Below are positions 38,879-48,677 of a stretch of DNA of 64,000 nt, in pieces. A program made the position numbers and the translations under genes. The notes under the pieces were generated by a model that was not told the DNA's origin, did not search any database, and saw only the letters and a list, made by a program, of their open reading frames with translations. The stretch is from Nitratireductor basaltis (GTDB taxonomy: Bacteria > Pseudomonadota > Alphaproteobacteria > Rhizobiales > Rhizobiaceae), in NCBI RefSeq assembly GCF_000733725.1, contig NZ_JMQM01000002.1:310001-374000 (forward strand), read 5' to 3'. Every line of letters begins with the position of its first letter. Positions within the stretch are counted from its first letter, which is position 1.

Positions 38879-40492
38879 ATGGCCGTCCAATCCAAGAATA
38901 TCCCCGCACCTGATCTTGTTCCCGTACGCCGCGCATTGCTTTCGGTTTCCGACAAGGACGGCATCGTCGATCTGGCACGTGCGCTGGTGGCCAAGGGCGT
39001 CGAGCTGGTCTCCACGGGTGGCACGTCGAAGGCGCTGTCGAATGCCGGCCTTGCCGTGCGCGATGTCTCCGATCTGACGGGTTTCCCGGAAGTCATGGAC
39101 GGACGCGTCAAGACGCTGCATCCGGGCGTCCATGGCGGCCTGCTTGGCATTCGCGATGATAAAGAGCATCGCCAGGCCATGGCCGAGCACAATATCGCGC
39201 CGATCGATCTGGTGGTGATCAATCTCTATCCCTTCGAGGAAGTGCGGTTTTCAGGTGGCGACTATCCTGCAACGGTGGAAAATATCGATATTGGCGGGCC
39301 GGCCATGCTGCGCGCGGCGGCCAAGAACCACGCCTATGTCGCGGTCGTCACCGATCCGGGCGACTATACGCGTGTTTTGGAGGCGCTCGATGAAGGCGAT
39401 GGCAAGCTGCCATATCGCTTGCGTCAGGAGCTCGCAGCAAAAGCCTATGCGCGCACCGCTGCCTATGACAGCGCGATCTCGCAGTGGTTTGCCGAGCAGC
39501 TCGAGATCGAGCAGCCGACATGGCGCGGTTTTGGCGGGCGCCTGAAGGAAGTCATGCGCTATGGCGAAAACCCGCATCAGGCGGCGGGCTTCTATGTCAC
39601 CGGCGACAAGCGTCCGGGTGTCGCCAATGCGCGCCAGCTTCAGGGCAAGCAGCTGTCCTACAACAATATCAACGACACGGATGCCGCATTCGAGCTGGTG
39701 TCGGAATTCGACCCGGCGAAGACCGCAGCCGTTGCCATCATCAAGCACGCCAATCCCTGCGGTGTGGCCGAGGGTGCGACGATTGCGGAAGCCTATCGTA
39801 AGGCGCTGGCCTGTGATCCGGTCTCGGCCTTTGGCGGCATCATCGCCTGCAACCGCGCCCTTGATGCAGAAGCGGCAGCTGAGATCGTGAAGATCTTCAC
39901 CGAGGTCATCATCGCGCCGGGTGCAAGCGAAGAGGCACAGGAGATCATTGCGGCGAAGAAAAACCTGCGTCTCCTTCTGACGGACGGCATTGCCGACCCT
40001 CGCGAGAAGGGCCTGACCGCCAAGACCGTGGCCGGCGGTATTCTGGTGCAGACGCGGGACAATGGCAGCGTTGATGATCTGGATCTCAAGGTCGTGACCA
40101 AGCGCGCGCCGAGCGAACAGGAAATGGCGGATCTGAAATTCGCCTTCCGCGTTGCCAAGCATGTGAAGTCGAATGCCATCGTCTATGTAAAGGATGGTGC
40201 GACGGTTGGCGTAGGTGCAGGCCAGATGAGCCGTGTCGATTCCGCCCGCATTGCCGCACGCAAAGCGGAAGATGCCGCGCGCGAGGTCGGTGGCGAGCCG
40301 CTCACCAAAGGTTCGGTCGTCGCCTCCGACGCATTCTTCCCCTTCGCCGACGGGCTGCTTTCAGCCGTCGAAGCAGGCGCAACCGCCGTCATCCAGCCCG
40401 GCGGCTCCATGCGCGATGACGAAGTCATCAAGGCGGCGGACGAGCATGGCATCGCCATGGTCATAACCGGCATGCGCCATTTCCGGCATTAG
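38879..40492 (+). CDS. purH: Bifunctional AICAR formyltransferase / IMP cyclohydrolase
   Basis: This 537-residue enzyme catalyses the last two steps of IMP synthesis. The N-terminal MGS-like cyclohydrolase domain shows [29 protein letters not shown] and [17 protein letters not shown]. The formyltransferase domain has [13 protein letters not shown], the [11 protein letters not shown] motif with the catalytic Lys-His and [12 protein letters not shown], and ends in [10 protein letters not shown]. The ATG at 38879 gives the standard length; a longer frame upstream is not family-like. A strong bidirectional terminator follows. Confidence 0.97.
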   Translation: MAVQSKNIPAPDLVPVRRALLSVSDKDGIVDLARALVAKGVELVSTGGTSKALSNAGLAVRDVSDLTGFPEVMDGRVKTLHPGVHGGLLGIRDDKEHRQAMAEHNIAPIDLVVINLYPFEEVRFSGGDYPATVENIDIGGPAMLRAAAKNHAYVAVVTDPGDYTRVLEALDEGDGKLPYRLRQELAAKAYARTAAYDSAISQWFAEQLEIEQPTWRGFGGRLKEVMRYGENPHQAAGFYVTGDKRPGVANARQLQGKQLSYNNINDTDAAFELVSEFDPAKTAAVAIIKHANPCGVAEGATIAEAYRKALACDPVSAFGGIIACNRALDAEAAAEIVKIFTEVIIAPGASEEAQEIIAAKKNLRLLLTDGIADPREKGLTAKTVAGGILVQTRDNGSVDDLDLKVVTKRAPSEQEMADLKFAFRVAKHVKSNAIVYVKDGATVGVGAGQMSRVDSARIAARKAEDAAREVGGEPLTKGSVVASDAFFPFADGLLSAVEAGATAVIQPGGSMRDDEVIKAADEHGIAMVITGMRHFRH

Positions 40493-40509
40493 ATTGCTTT
40501 CGGATGATC

Positions 40510-40541
40510 AAAAAAAGGCCCGCGTGTTGCGGGCCTTTTTT
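40510..40541. terminator. Bidirectional terminator between purH and the UspA gene
   Basis: A 7-bp GC stem (GGCCCGC / GCGGGCC) with a 5-base loop is flanked by seven A on the left and six T on the right, so it can end both convergent transcripts. Confidence 0.92.
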
Positions 40542-40562
40542 CATGCAGCGACTTCATGACCT

Positions 40563-41414
40563 CTATCGATAGAGCATCACCGGGATCTTGCAGGAGCGCA
40601 GCATTTCGGTGGTTGTGGAGCCGATGATGAGGCTGCGGATGCGGGAGTGGCCGTGGGTGCCCATGACCAGGAGGTTGATGCCTTCCTGTTCGACGCGTTC
40701 GGCAATGACTGCCTCCACGTGGCCTTCAACGATTTCGGCCTCTGCGGTGATGCTGCCGCCAGAGAGCGTGGCGCGGGCGTCCTCGATGCGTTTTTCGTTT
40801 TCGGCTGACCTGTCGCCGACCATCAAGAGCTTGATCTGCAGGCCCGCATAAAGGGTGCTGCGCGACATGGCGTCGACGGCCTTGAGGCTGTTCACGCTGC
40901 CATCGAAGGCGACCAGCACCTTCTGGATCGGCTTGAAGGCGCGTGAGGCGACGAAGACGGGCCTGGTGGCCGCGCGCACGACACGTTCCAGATTGGAGCC
41001 CAGATGCAGCTTGGCGAAATCTGCAGCCTCGCCGCGCTTGCCGATGACGAACATGTCCGTTTCTGCTTCAAGAGCTTCCAGCGTTTCCAGCACGTCGCCG
41101 TGGCGCAGCTTGGTCGTCACCTTGTCCGCACCACCCAGATGCGCCATGCCGGCAGCATCCTCGAGGATCGCGCGCCCACGCTTCTGCGCCAGCTTGGAGC
41201 GCTGCTCGTCGAGCTCGGAAAGCTCCTGCAGCAGCGTGGTGCGTGCGCCGAGCGCCAATGCGCCTGACAGGTCCGATGGCACGCTGGCAGCCTCGCGGCG
41301 GCCAAGCACGTGCATCAGCTGAAGTTCCGCCTGCAGGCGACCGGCGGCCCAGGCGGCGTGGTCACACACGCTCTGCGAATAGATGGAGCCGTCTACGAAT
41401 GCTCTGATCTTCAT
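40563..41414 (-). CDS. Universal stress protein with tandem Usp domains
   Basis: This 283-residue protein has two UspA domains (about 1-145 and 150-283). The second carries an ATP-binding-type glycine motif (VMGTHGHSRIRSLIIGSTTTEML); the first is more divergent (FVIGKRGEAADFAKLHLGS). It is cytoplasmic. The ATG at 41412-41414 is preferred over an upstream TTG. It lies 2 bp after the SulP transporter gene, so the two are coupled. Tandem Usp proteins are stress-response proteins of variable ligand; no specific role can be stated. Confidence 0.92.
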   Translation of the reverse strand: MKIRAFVDGSIYSQSVCDHAAWAAGRLQAELQLMHVLGRREAASVPSDLSGALALGARTTLLQELSELDEQRSKLAQKRGRAILEDAAGMAHLGGADKVTTKLRHGDVLETLEALEAETDMFVIGKRGEAADFAKLHLGSNLERVVRAATRPVFVASRAFKPIQKVLVAFDGSVNSLKAVDAMSRSTLYAGLQIKLLMVGDRSAENEKRIEDARATLSGGSITAEAEIVEGHVEAVIAERVEQEGINLLVMGTHGHSRIRSLIIGSTTTEMLRSCKIPVMLYR

Positions 41415-41416
41415 GG

Positions 41417-42901
41417 TCAATGCCCCATCAGTTTCTCTAATGCGCCCGGCTTGTCATGGATGCCGAGCTTGTCGACGATGGTTTCGGAGGCCCTGTTCAT
41501 GCCGACAATTTCGACCTCCGCACCATCGCGGCGGAATTTGAGCACGATCATGTCCAATGCCGCAACGGAAGAAATGTCCCAGATATGGGCGCGGGAGACG
41601 TCGATGACGACTTTCTCGAGCGCTTCCTTAAAGTCGAAAGCGGCGTTGAAGTCTTCAACAGAGGCGAAGAAGAGCTGGCCCTCCACGACATAGGTGCGCT
41701 CGCGACCATCTTCCGAAAGCGTGGAGGTGACGCGGAAGATCTGCGCGATCTTGCCTGCAAAGAAGATGCCCGAAAGCAGCACACCAACAAGCACGCCGAT
41801 TGCCAGGTTATGCGTGAAGACGACGAAGATGACTGTCGCCAGCATCACGATGGAGGAGGAAAGCGGGTGCTCGCGCAGGTTCTTGATCGAGGACCAGGAG
41901 AAGGTGCCGATCGAAACCATGATCATGATCGCCACCAGTGCGGGCATCGGGATCTGGCTGACCCAGTCGCCCAGCACCACCACCATGATGAGCAGCAGAA
42001 CGCCTGCCGCAAAGCATGAGAGGCGTCCGCGTCCACCGGATTTCACGTTGATCATGGACTGGCCGATCATGGCGCAGCCTGCCATGCCGCCGATGAAGCC
42101 GGTTGCCGTGTTGGCAAGGCCCTGGCCGATGCATTCCTGGTTCTTGTCGGATGGGGTGTCCGTCAGTTCGTCAACCAGTGATGCGGTCATGAGCGATTCA
42201 AGAAGGCCGACTGCGGCAACGGCTGCCGAATAAGGCAGGATGATCTGCAGCGTCTCGAGGTTCAGCGGGATGTCCGGGATAAGGAAGATCGGGAAGGTGT
42301 CCGGCAGATCGCCCATATCGCCGACCGTGCGCACGTCAAAGCCGAAATACATGGAGAGCGCGGTAAGGACGACGATGCAGACCAGCGGCGAGGGGATGGC
42401 AGTCGTCACACGCGGGAAGAGGTAGATGATGGCAAGACCGGCAGCGACCAGTACGTAGGTGAGGTTCGGCACACCGATCAGCTCGGGAAGCTGCGCCATG
42501 AAGATCAGGATCGCCAACGCATTGACGAAGCCCGTCATCACCGAGCGCGAGACAAAGCGCATCAACTGGCCGAGCTTCAGGAAGCCGGCGAGGATCTGCA
42601 GAAGACCGGCAAGCACCGTGGCTGCCAGCAGATATTGCAGCCCGTGCTCCTTGACCAGCGTGACCATGAGAACGGCCGTTGCAGCCGTGGCTGCGGAGAT
42701 CATGCCGGGGCGTCCACCCGCGATGGCAGTGATGACGGCAATGGAGAACGAGGCGTAGAGCCCAACCTTGGGGTCGACGCCTGCAATGATCGAGAAGGCT
42801 ATAGCCTCGGGAATGAGCGCGAGCGCCACGACGAGACCGGAAAGCAGGTCGGCACGGATATTGCCGAACCATTGGTCGCGGTAATGGGTGAGTGAAAACA
42901 T
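41417..42901 (-). CDS. SulP/SLC26 family anion transporter with STAS domain
   Basis: The 494-residue protein has a SulP membrane domain (about 10-370) with [33 protein letters not shown] and the conserved [18 protein letters not shown], then a C-terminal STAS domain (about 390-490) containing [20 protein letters not shown]. SulP transporters carry sulfate, bicarbonate or other anions. The substrate is not evident; the bicarbonate-type BicA group is one possibility. It is followed directly by a UspA gene. Confidence 0.93.
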   Translation of the reverse strand: MFSLTHYRDQWFGNIRADLLSGLVVALALIPEAIAFSIIAGVDPKVGLYASFSIAVITAIAGGRPGMISAATAATAVLMVTLVKEHGLQYLLAATVLAGLLQILAGFLKLGQLMRFVSRSVMTGFVNALAILIFMAQLPELIGVPNLTYVLVAAGLAIIYLFPRVTTAIPSPLVCIVVLTALSMYFGFDVRTVGDMGDLPDTFPIFLIPDIPLNLETLQIILPYSAAVAAVGLLESLMTASLVDELTDTPSDKNQECIGQGLANTATGFIGGMAGCAMIGQSMINVKSGGRGRLSCFAAGVLLLIMVVVLGDWVSQIPMPALVAIMIMVSIGTFSWSSIKNLREHPLSSSIVMLATVIFVVFTHNLAIGVLVGVLLSGIFFAGKIAQIFRVTSTLSEDGRERTYVVEGQLFFASVEDFNAAFDFKEALEKVVIDVSRAHIWDISSVAALDMIVLKFRRDGAEVEIVGMNRASETIVDKLGIHDKPGALEKLMGH

Positions 42902-43091
42902 CTGTCGTCCAGCACAGCTTGAGCCCCGCCGCGCTTCATGCGCGGAAGTAGACGAGGCATATATCTGATTATGCCGGCGGATAAGCGGCCGGCAGAGCCA
43001 CCCGGAGTTTCACCGGGTCCAGGATGGATGGCAGATGTTTAGCGGCAACTGTTTTGCAGCGCAACAAGGCAGGCTGCATGGCTGGGTTGCG

Positions 43092-43484
43092 TTAGGTGTT
43101 ACGGGGGTGTTGCCGCTCCAGATGGGCGCGTAGCAGGCGGATATTGCGTTTGTTGGCCTTGAAGAAGACGTCGAAGACAGTGCCGGCGACGGGGATAGAG
43201 CCGATCACGAAGTCGAGGCCTGCATTGCCGGCCATCTTGACGAGCACGTTCTGTGGTGCGCCCATTTTGGCGGCACGGTAGATTATATAGGCGGAGATCA
43301 GGCCCGTTGCCCCGTCGCCGATGACCGGCAGAAGGCTGGCGACGCCGTCTATGCCGAAGGTGAAGGGCGTGCCCTTTAAGCCCCAGCGCGAATCCAGCAA
43401 TGTTGCCAGCCGGTCGAGTTCGGCGAGGCGGGGATCTTCGACCGGCTGTGGTGAGCGGGTGTTGTCGGATACGCGGCTGTGCAT
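43092..43484 (-). CDS. DUF4112 family membrane-associated protein
   Basis: This 130-residue protein matches DUF4112: LDRLATLLDSRWGLKGTPFTFGIDGVASLLPVIGDGATGLISAYIIY and FVIGSIPVAGTVFDVFFKANKRN. It contains two moderately hydrophobic stretches (about 48-70 and 88-105). The function is unknown. The ATG at 43482-43484 overlaps the stop of the upstream Pmp3 gene by one base (TGATG), so the two are translationally coupled. Confidence 0.88.
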   Translation of the reverse strand: MHSRVSDNTRSPQPVEDPRLAELDRLATLLDSRWGLKGTPFTFGIDGVASLLPVIGDGATGLISAYIIYRAAKMGAPQNVLVKMAGNAGLDFVIGSIPVAGTVFDVFFKANKRNIRLLRAHLERQHPRNT

Positions 43485-43642
43485 CACTTCTTCACGATTA
43501 CCCAGATGGCGTGGATGATGCCGGGGACATAGCCCAGCAGCGTCAGGAGCAGGTTCAGCCAGAAGTGCAGGCCGATACCGACCTGCAGGAACACGCCAAG
43601 CGGCGGGATCAGGATGGCGAGGAGTATGCGGATGACGTCCAT
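43484..43642 (-). CDS. Pmp3/YqaE family small membrane protein
   Basis: This 52-residue proteolipid reads MDVIRILLAILIPPLGVFL at its start and continues with VGIGLHFWLNLLL and LLGYVPGIIHAIWVI, the two-helix hallmark of the Pmp3/YqaE family. These proteins affect membrane potential and salt or cold tolerance in other organisms. Its stop overlaps the DUF4112 start. It is too short to appear in most gene calls, but the family match is unambiguous. Confidence 0.93.
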   Translation of the reverse strand: MDVIRILLAILIPPLGVFLQVGIGLHFWLNLLLTLLGYVPGIIHAIWVIVKK

Positions 43643-43711
43643 TGCTGTCGCTCCATTTCAGTTGAAGCTACAACGCATGTCATCCGATTTTGCTCCGATG
43701 CCTGCGGTTTC

Positions 43712-45484
43712 CTAGTCGAAGCTCTTGCGCGCCTTTTTGGTGCGGCCTGCGTTTTCGCGCGGGCGGTCTTTCCAGTCGGACTTGCCTGCACCACCCTTTC
43801 GGTGGGGCTTCTTGGCAGGTTTCCCATGGGGACCGTCACTGTCGAAACTGCGCCTGGGACCGCCGGGACGACCGCCGGCTGGAGGGCCATCGACTGCTTT
43901 GACGCGAATCGTGTCTTCCAGCATCTTCTTCGGGCCGATGGCCTTCAGGAAACTGTCTGCAGAGCCAGCCTCGATCTCGACAAAGGTCTCCTGCTGCTCC
44001 ATGCGGATCGCGCCGATCTCGCGTTTGGAAATCTTGCCTTCGCGGCACAGGAGCGGGAGGAGCCAGCGTGGCTCGGCATTCTGCTTGCGGCCAACGGAGA
44101 GCGAGAACCAGCGGCTTTCTGCAAAGCCGTCGCGCACCTTGCGTTCGGGACCGGTCGAGGGCGCGCCAGGCGCCACTTCCATGATGTCTTCGGGCGCAGA
44201 GCGGTTGCCGCGATAAAGCCGAACGAAAGCCGCGGCCACCTGTTCGGCGCCGTGACGCTTAAGAAGCTGGGTGACGAAATCCTGTTCTTCCTCCGCGACT
44301 GGCTGCGAAAGGGACGCGTCTGCCAGAAGCCGCTCATTGTCGCGTTCGATCACCATTTCGGCGGAGGGAGGGGTTGCCCATTCGGCCTGGACCTTGGCGA
44401 ATTTCAGAAGACGCTCGGCCTTTCGCTGCGCATTTTTCGGAACTATGATGGCGCTGACGCCCTTGCGTCCGGCACGGCCGGTGCGGCCCGAGCGATGAAG
44501 CAAAGTTTCGGCATTGGTCGGCAGATCGGCGTGGATGACCAGTTCCAGATTGGGAAGGTCGATGCCGCGGGCGGCAACGTCTGTTGCGATACAGACGCGG
44601 GCGCGACCGTCACGCATGGCCTGAAGCGCATGGGTGCGCTCATTCTGGCTCAACTCGCCTGAAAGGGCGACGACGGAAAAGCCACGATTGTTGAAGCGTG
44701 CGGTGAGGTGGTTTACCGCAGCACGCGTTGCACAGAATACGATGGCGTTGGCCGCCTCGTAGTAGCGCAGGACATTGATGATCGCGTTTTCGCGGTCGGC
44801 GGGAGCGACAGTCAGAGCGCGATACTCGATATCGACATGCTGGCGCTGCTCGCCCTGTGCGGTGATGCGCAGCGCGTCGCGCTGATAGTTGCGTGCAAGA
44901 TCGGCAATGGCGCGGGGCACCGTTGCGGAAAAGAGGAGTGTGCGACGGTCTTCGGGCGATTCGCCGAGGATGAATTCCAGGTCCTCGCGAAAGCCGAGAT
45001 CAAGCATCTCGTCTGCTTCGTCGAGCACGACAGCCTTCAGTTCCGAGATATCCAGTGCGCCGCGACGGATATGGTCGCAAAGGCGGCCTGGCGTGCCGAC
45101 CACGATATGGGCGCCGCGCTGCAGCTCGCGCCGCTCGGTGCGCATGTCCATGCCACCAACGCAGGAGACGACGCGTGCGCCGGTGTCAGCGTAAAGCCAT
45201 TCCAGTTCGCGCATGACCTGGAGGGCCAGTTCACGGGTGGGAGCAATGGCCAGCGCCTTGGGCAGACCTGCGGAGCCGAAGCGTTCTTCGTCGCCGAGCA
45301 GGGTTGGCGCGATGGCGAGGCCAAAGGCCACGGTCTTGCCGGAGCCGGTCTGGGCGGAAACCAGCGCGTCGCGGCCGGACATTTCCGGCTCGAGAACCGC
45401 CTTTTGTACCTGTGTGAGAGTCTCATAGCCACGATTGGCCAAGGCCCGGCCAAGGGCAGGCGCGATGCCTTCAAATTCAGTCAT
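43712..45484 (-). CDS. DEAD-box RNA helicase with DbpA RNA-binding domain
   Basis: This 590-residue helicase has the Q motif region (LTQVQKAVL), Walker A AQTGSGKT, PTRELALQ, VLDEADEMLDLGF, SAT and the second RecA domain with VCIATDVAARGIDLP and HRSGRTGRAGRKG. A C-terminal DbpA/CsdA-type RNA-binding domain (about 470-545: WLLPLLCREGKISKREIGAIRM) is followed by a basic tail rich in Gly, Arg and Lys. It probably works in ribosome assembly or RNA decay, especially in the cold. It is monocistronic as far as can be seen. Confidence 0.94.
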   Translation of the reverse strand: MTEFEGIAPALGRALANRGYETLTQVQKAVLEPEMSGRDALVSAQTGSGKTVAFGLAIAPTLLGDEERFGSAGLPKALAIAPTRELALQVMRELEWLYADTGARVVSCVGGMDMRTERRELQRGAHIVVGTPGRLCDHIRRGALDISELKAVVLDEADEMLDLGFREDLEFILGESPEDRRTLLFSATVPRAIADLARNYQRDALRITAQGEQRQHVDIEYRALTVAPADRENAIINVLRYYEAANAIVFCATRAAVNHLTARFNNRGFSVVALSGELSQNERTHALQAMRDGRARVCIATDVAARGIDLPNLELVIHADLPTNAETLLHRSGRTGRAGRKGVSAIIVPKNAQRKAERLLKFAKVQAEWATPPSAEMVIERDNERLLADASLSQPVAEEEQDFVTQLLKRHGAEQVAAAFVRLYRGNRSAPEDIMEVAPGAPSTGPERKVRDGFAESRWFSLSVGRKQNAEPRWLLPLLCREGKISKREIGAIRMEQQETFVEIEAGSADSFLKAIGPKKMLEDTIRVKAVDGPPAGGRPGGPRRSFDSDGPHGKPAKKPHRKGGAGKSDWKDRPRENAGRTKKARKSFD

Positions 45485-45612
45485 TCATCCACTTTCGGAA
45501 AGGGTTTCGCGCGGGCCTGACGCGCCGCGCCCACGCGTCGTCAAACGCGCGTGTTGGCGCTCATGTAATTCCTTTCGGGACAAATGTACAGGTGAATTGC
45601 GTGTGGGCCGCC

Positions 45613-46017
45613 TCAACGGGGGCGGACCACCTCGCCATCTTCCTTGGTGAAGGAAGCGATCGCACCTTCGTCCAGAAGCTCGAGAACCGTCTCGGAGGGG
45701 CGGCACAGTTTGGCACCCTTTTCCGTCACAACGATGGGGCGATTGATGAGGATCGGGTGCTCCATCATGAAGTCGATAAGCTGATCATTGCTCCACTTGT
45801 CTTCGCCGAGGCCCAGCTCGTCATAGGGCGTGCCCTTCTGGCGCAGGAGCTGGCGGGGCGTAATCTGCATTTCCGCCAGAAGCTGCACGAGACGCTCCCG
45901 CGTCGGCGGCTCCTTCAAATATTCGATAACCGTCACGTCCTCGCCGGCTTCCTGCAGCATGGCGAGCACATTGCGGGACGTGCCGCATTTCGGGTTGTGG
46001 TAGATGATTGCGGACAT
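45613..46017 (-). CDS. arsC: Glutaredoxin-dependent arsenate reductase
   Basis: The 134-residue protein has the ArsC/Spx fold with catalytic Cys11 in YHNPKCGTSRN and the downstream arginine in the LINRPIVVTEKGAKLCRP block. It reduces arsenate to arsenite in the cytoplasm with glutaredoxin/glutathione. It is the last gene of the leftward arsR-acr3-arsC operon, 11 bp after acr3. The ATG at 46015-46017 is the natural start. Confidence 0.94.
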   Translation of the reverse strand: MSAIIYHNPKCGTSRNVLAMLQEAGEDVTVIEYLKEPPTRERLVQLLAEMQITPRQLLRQKGTPYDELGLGEDKWSNDQLIDFMMEHPILINRPIVVTEKGAKLCRPSETVLELLDEGAIASFTKEDGEVVRPR

Positions 46018-46028
46018 GATTGTCTTCC

Positions 46029-47093
46029 TTACTCGAACCAGTGGCGGGTGCGGTTTGCAAAGGCAACCAGCGACAGCATGACGGGGACCTCGACGAGTAC
46101 GCCCACGACCGTTGCGAGGGCTGCACCTGAATTCAGACCGAACAGGCTGATGGCGACGGCAACCGCCAACTCGAAGAAGTTCGAGGTGCCGATCAGGGCA
46201 CAGGGGGCGGCCACGTTGAAAGGCACATTCCAGGCCTTGGCGGCACCATAGGCGAGAAAGAAAATGCCATAGGATTGGATCAGCAGCGGCACCGCGATCA
46301 GGACGATGATGAGCGGTTTCTCCACGATCACATCGCCCTGAAAGCCGAAAAGAAGCGTGACGGTGGCAAGCAGGCCGAGGATCGACCAGGGCTTCAGCGT
46401 TTCCGTAAAGGCAGAGACGGCTGCCTCGTCGCCGTTGGAGCGCTGGAGCAGGCGATGGCGCACATAGGCACCGGCAGCAAGCGGGACCACGACATAAAGC
46501 AGCGTGGACAGGATCAGCGTATCCCACGGCACCGCGATGTCGGTCACGCCAAGCAGCAGTGCAACGATGGGGGCAAAGGCGAAGACCATGATGACGTCAT
46601 TCACCGAAACCTGCACGAGCGTATAGGTCGCATCACCGCGGGTAAGCTGGCTCCAGACGAAGACCATGGCCGTGCAGGGGGCGGCACCAAGCAGAATCAG
46701 GCCGGCAATATAATGTTCGGCGTCTGCGGGCGGGATCAGGCCGGAGAAAACATAGGTAAAGAAGAAGACGCCGAGAGCGGCCATGGTGAAGGGCTTGATC
46801 AGCCAATTGACCACAAGGGTCAGAACCAGCCCCTTCGGCCGGTCGCCGATATGTTTGAGGCTGGCGAAGTCGACATTCACCATCATCGGGAAGACCATAG
46901 CCCAGATGAGGATAGCCACGACAAGATTGACTGAGGCAAACTCGATCTCGGCCAGAAACTCGAAAAGGCCGGGCAGCAGATTGCCGAGCAGGATGCCTGC
47001 CAGGATGCAGAGCGCGACCCAGACAGAGAGGTATCTCTCGAATGTGCCGATGCCGCCGGCAGGCGCGTCTGAGGGTAGGGCGTGATCGGTCAT
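46029..47093 (-). CDS. acr3: Arsenite efflux permease of the ACR3 family
   Basis: This 354-residue protein has 10 predicted membrane helices with ACR3 landmarks: [40 protein letters not shown] (the conserved functional Cys) and [19 protein letters not shown]. It exports arsenite produced by ArsC. It is an ACR3 type, not ArsB, as usual in Rhizobiales. Its start overlaps the arsR stop as ATGA (47090-47093). Confidence 0.96.
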   Translation of the reverse strand: MTDHALPSDAPAGGIGTFERYLSVWVALCILAGILLGNLLPGLFEFLAEIEFASVNLVVAILIWAMVFPMMVNVDFASLKHIGDRPKGLVLTLVVNWLIKPFTMAALGVFFFTYVFSGLIPPADAEHYIAGLILLGAAPCTAMVFVWSQLTRGDATYTLVQVSVNDVIMVFAFAPIVALLLGVTDIAVPWDTLILSTLLYVVVPLAAGAYVRHRLLQRSNGDEAAVSAFTETLKPWSILGLLATVTLLFGFQGDVIVEKPLIIVLIAVPLLIQSYGIFFLAYGAAKAWNVPFNVAAPCALIGTSNFFELAVAVAISLFGLNSGAALATVVGVLVEVPVMLSLVAFANRTRHWFE

Positions 47094-47443
47094 GATTTTT
47101 CCGTTGCGTCTGAGTTACAGCAGGTCAGCGTCGCAACCACCGGGCGGCAGAGGTCCGGCTGGCCATTGCAGCAATCTTCCATCACAAAGGAAAGCAGGCT
47201 GCCGAGCCCGCTCATGTCGGCGCGATAGATGATGGTGCGGCCGTCGCGTTCGGCGGTGACCAGTTCCGCCTGCACAAGGATCTTCAACTGGGCTGACAGC
47301 GTGTTCTGCAGAATGCCGGCACGCTCGGCGAGGCGGCCTGCTGATATGCCTTCAGGACCCGCCTTTATCAGCAGGCGGAAGACATGCAGTCGGGTTTCGT
47401 GACCGAGCGCGGCGAAGGCAGAAACTGCTCTATGCTGATCCAT
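47090..47443 (-). CDS. arsR: ArsR-family arsenite-responsive repressor
   Basis: This 117-residue winged-helix repressor has [14 protein letters not shown], the HTH around [18 protein letters not shown] and the wing [11 protein letters not shown]. The usual alpha-3 metal motif ELCVCDL is absent. Instead, cysteines cluster at the C-terminus: Cys91-Cys92, Cys99 and Cys108-Cys109. This recalls the alternative As(III) site of Acidithiobacillus ArsR (Cys95-Cys96-Cys102). It heads arsR-acr3-arsC, and an operator-like palindrome abuts its start codon. Confidence 0.93.
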   Translation of the reverse strand: MDQHRAVSAFAALGHETRLHVFRLLIKAGPEGISAGRLAERAGILQNTLSAQLKILVQAELVTAERDGRTIIYRADMSGLGSLLSFVMEDCCNGQPDLCRPVVATLTCCNSDATEKS

Positions 47444-47471
47444 CGATATATCCAGAAATATGGAATAATCG
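47444..47471. promoter_or_regulatory. Probable ArsR operator abutting the arsR start codon
   Basis: An AT-rich inverted repeat (CGATATATCCA, six-base centre, TGGAATAATCG; 9 of 11 arm positions complementary) ends immediately before the ATG. It is the only strong AT-rich palindrome here. Bound repressor would cover the ribosome-binding region or promoter. Confidence 0.65.
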
Positions 47472-47522
47472 AACTGCTAGCAGTAGCGAGACTGTTGCGC
47501 AAGGAAGATTTGGCGGGAAAGC

Positions 47523-47554
47523 AAAAAAGGCGCCGTGCCGGAGGGCACGACGCC
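47523..47554 (-). terminator. Intrinsic terminator of fpr
   Basis: On the minus strand an 11-bp stem (47544-47554 with 47529-47539, one G-U pair) with a 4-base loop is followed by six T. It lies 27 bp after the fpr stop. Confidence 0.9.
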
Positions 47555-47581
47555 ATATCCGATGGCAACCTGTCTTGCGGT

Positions 47582-48409
47582 TCAGCCGACGAAAGCGCGC
47601 TCGACGACGAAGTCAGCCGGTGCGGCGTTGGAGCCTTCCTCGAGGCCTGCCTTTTCGGTCAGTGCTTTCACGTCCTTCAGCATTTCCATGGAGCCGCAGA
47701 TCATGACGCGGTCATTTTCGCGGTTCAGCGGTTCGGTGCCAAGATGACGGAAAAGCTCGCCATTCTCGATCAGCGTGGTGATGCGGCCCATCACCGGTGA
47801 TTCCTCGCGGGTGGTGGAGGTGAAGTGGTGCAGGCGGCCTTCGGTCAGTTCGCCGATCAGCGGATCGTTGCGGGTCGCCTCGATCAGCTCCTTGCCATAT
47901 TCCAGTTCCGCGACATCGCGGGTGGTGTGGGTCAGGATGATCTGATCGAACTTCTCATATGTATCCGGATCGCGGATGAGGCTTGCGAAAGGCGCAATGC
48001 CTGTGCCGGTGGAGAACATGTAGAGGCGCTTGGCCGGGGTGAGCGCGTCATTGACCAGCGTGCCGGTCGATTTCTGGCGCATCAGCACCGTGTCGCCGGG
48101 CTGGATCTTCTGCAGGTGCTGGGTCAGCGGGCCGTCCGGCACCTTGATGGAGAAGAATTCCACTTCCTCGTCCCAGTTCGGGCTCGCGATGGAATAGGCA
48201 CGGAAAACGGGCTTCTCCGCATTCGGCAAACCGATCATCACGAATTCACCGGAGCGGAATCGGAAGGTCTGCGGGCGCGTGATGCGGAAGGAGAAGAGGC
48301 GATCCGTGTAATGTTTCACCGAAACGACGCGCTCGGCATAGACGCCAGCGGGAATGGGGAATTCCAGCTTCTGGTCGGACTCGATCTTGTTCGTCACGGC
48401 GGTGTTCAT
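47582..48409 (-). CDS. fpr: Ferredoxin/flavodoxin-NADP+ reductase
   Basis: This 275-residue FAD enzyme has RAYSIASPNWDEEVEFFSIKVPDGPLT (FAD-binding region), MFSTGTGIAPFASLI (NADP pyrophosphate region) and VMICGSMEML with a C-terminal FVVERAFVG tail of the bacterial subclass-I/Rhodobacter-type FPR. It exchanges electrons between NADPH and ferredoxin or flavodoxin, often in oxidative stress. It is monocistronic, with its own terminator. The N-terminal 15 residues are slightly longer than usual. Confidence 0.95.
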   Translation of the reverse strand: MNTAVTNKIESDQKLEFPIPAGVYAERVVSVKHYTDRLFSFRITRPQTFRFRSGEFVMIGLPNAEKPVFRAYSIASPNWDEEVEFFSIKVPDGPLTQHLQKIQPGDTVLMRQKSTGTLVNDALTPAKRLYMFSTGTGIAPFASLIRDPDTYEKFDQIILTHTTRDVAELEYGKELIEATRNDPLIGELTEGRLHHFTSTTREESPVMGRITTLIENGELFRHLGTEPLNRENDRVMICGSMEMLKDVKALTEKAGLEEGSNAAPADFVVERAFVG

Positions 48410-48640
48410 CGCTTTTTGTTTCCTTTCGGACGATCAGCTTCGTTGTCGCATCTAGGTCGCTTCAGACATATCTGCCAGTAAACGAAAGCTATCCAGGCAT
48501 CACTCCGGCGCCATTGCCCGCGCCAGATTTGCAGAAATGCCTATACCAGCAACCGGATTGAAAGAAGGTTTGTCTTTCCAGCTTTTGGCTGCGGGGCGGA
48601 ATAATCGTTGTTTCTGCCGCCCTCGGGCCGCCGAAACGAT

Positions 48641-48665
48641 GATGGCGGGTGCATGACCCGCCATC
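48641..48665 (-). terminator. Stem-loop after rpsP
   Basis: A perfect 10-bp stem (GATGGCGGGT / ACCCGCCATC) with a 5-base loop lies 12 bp after the rpsP stop, followed leftward by a weak T stretch. It probably ends the ffh-rpsP transcript. Confidence 0.6.
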
Positions 48666-48677
48666 AAAGCTTGAAGC

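Noticed and set aside
48410-48640. Possible gene or remnant of rimM between fpr and rpsP
   Set aside because: No frame here resembles RimM or any other protein. Only the rpsP hairpin is supported.
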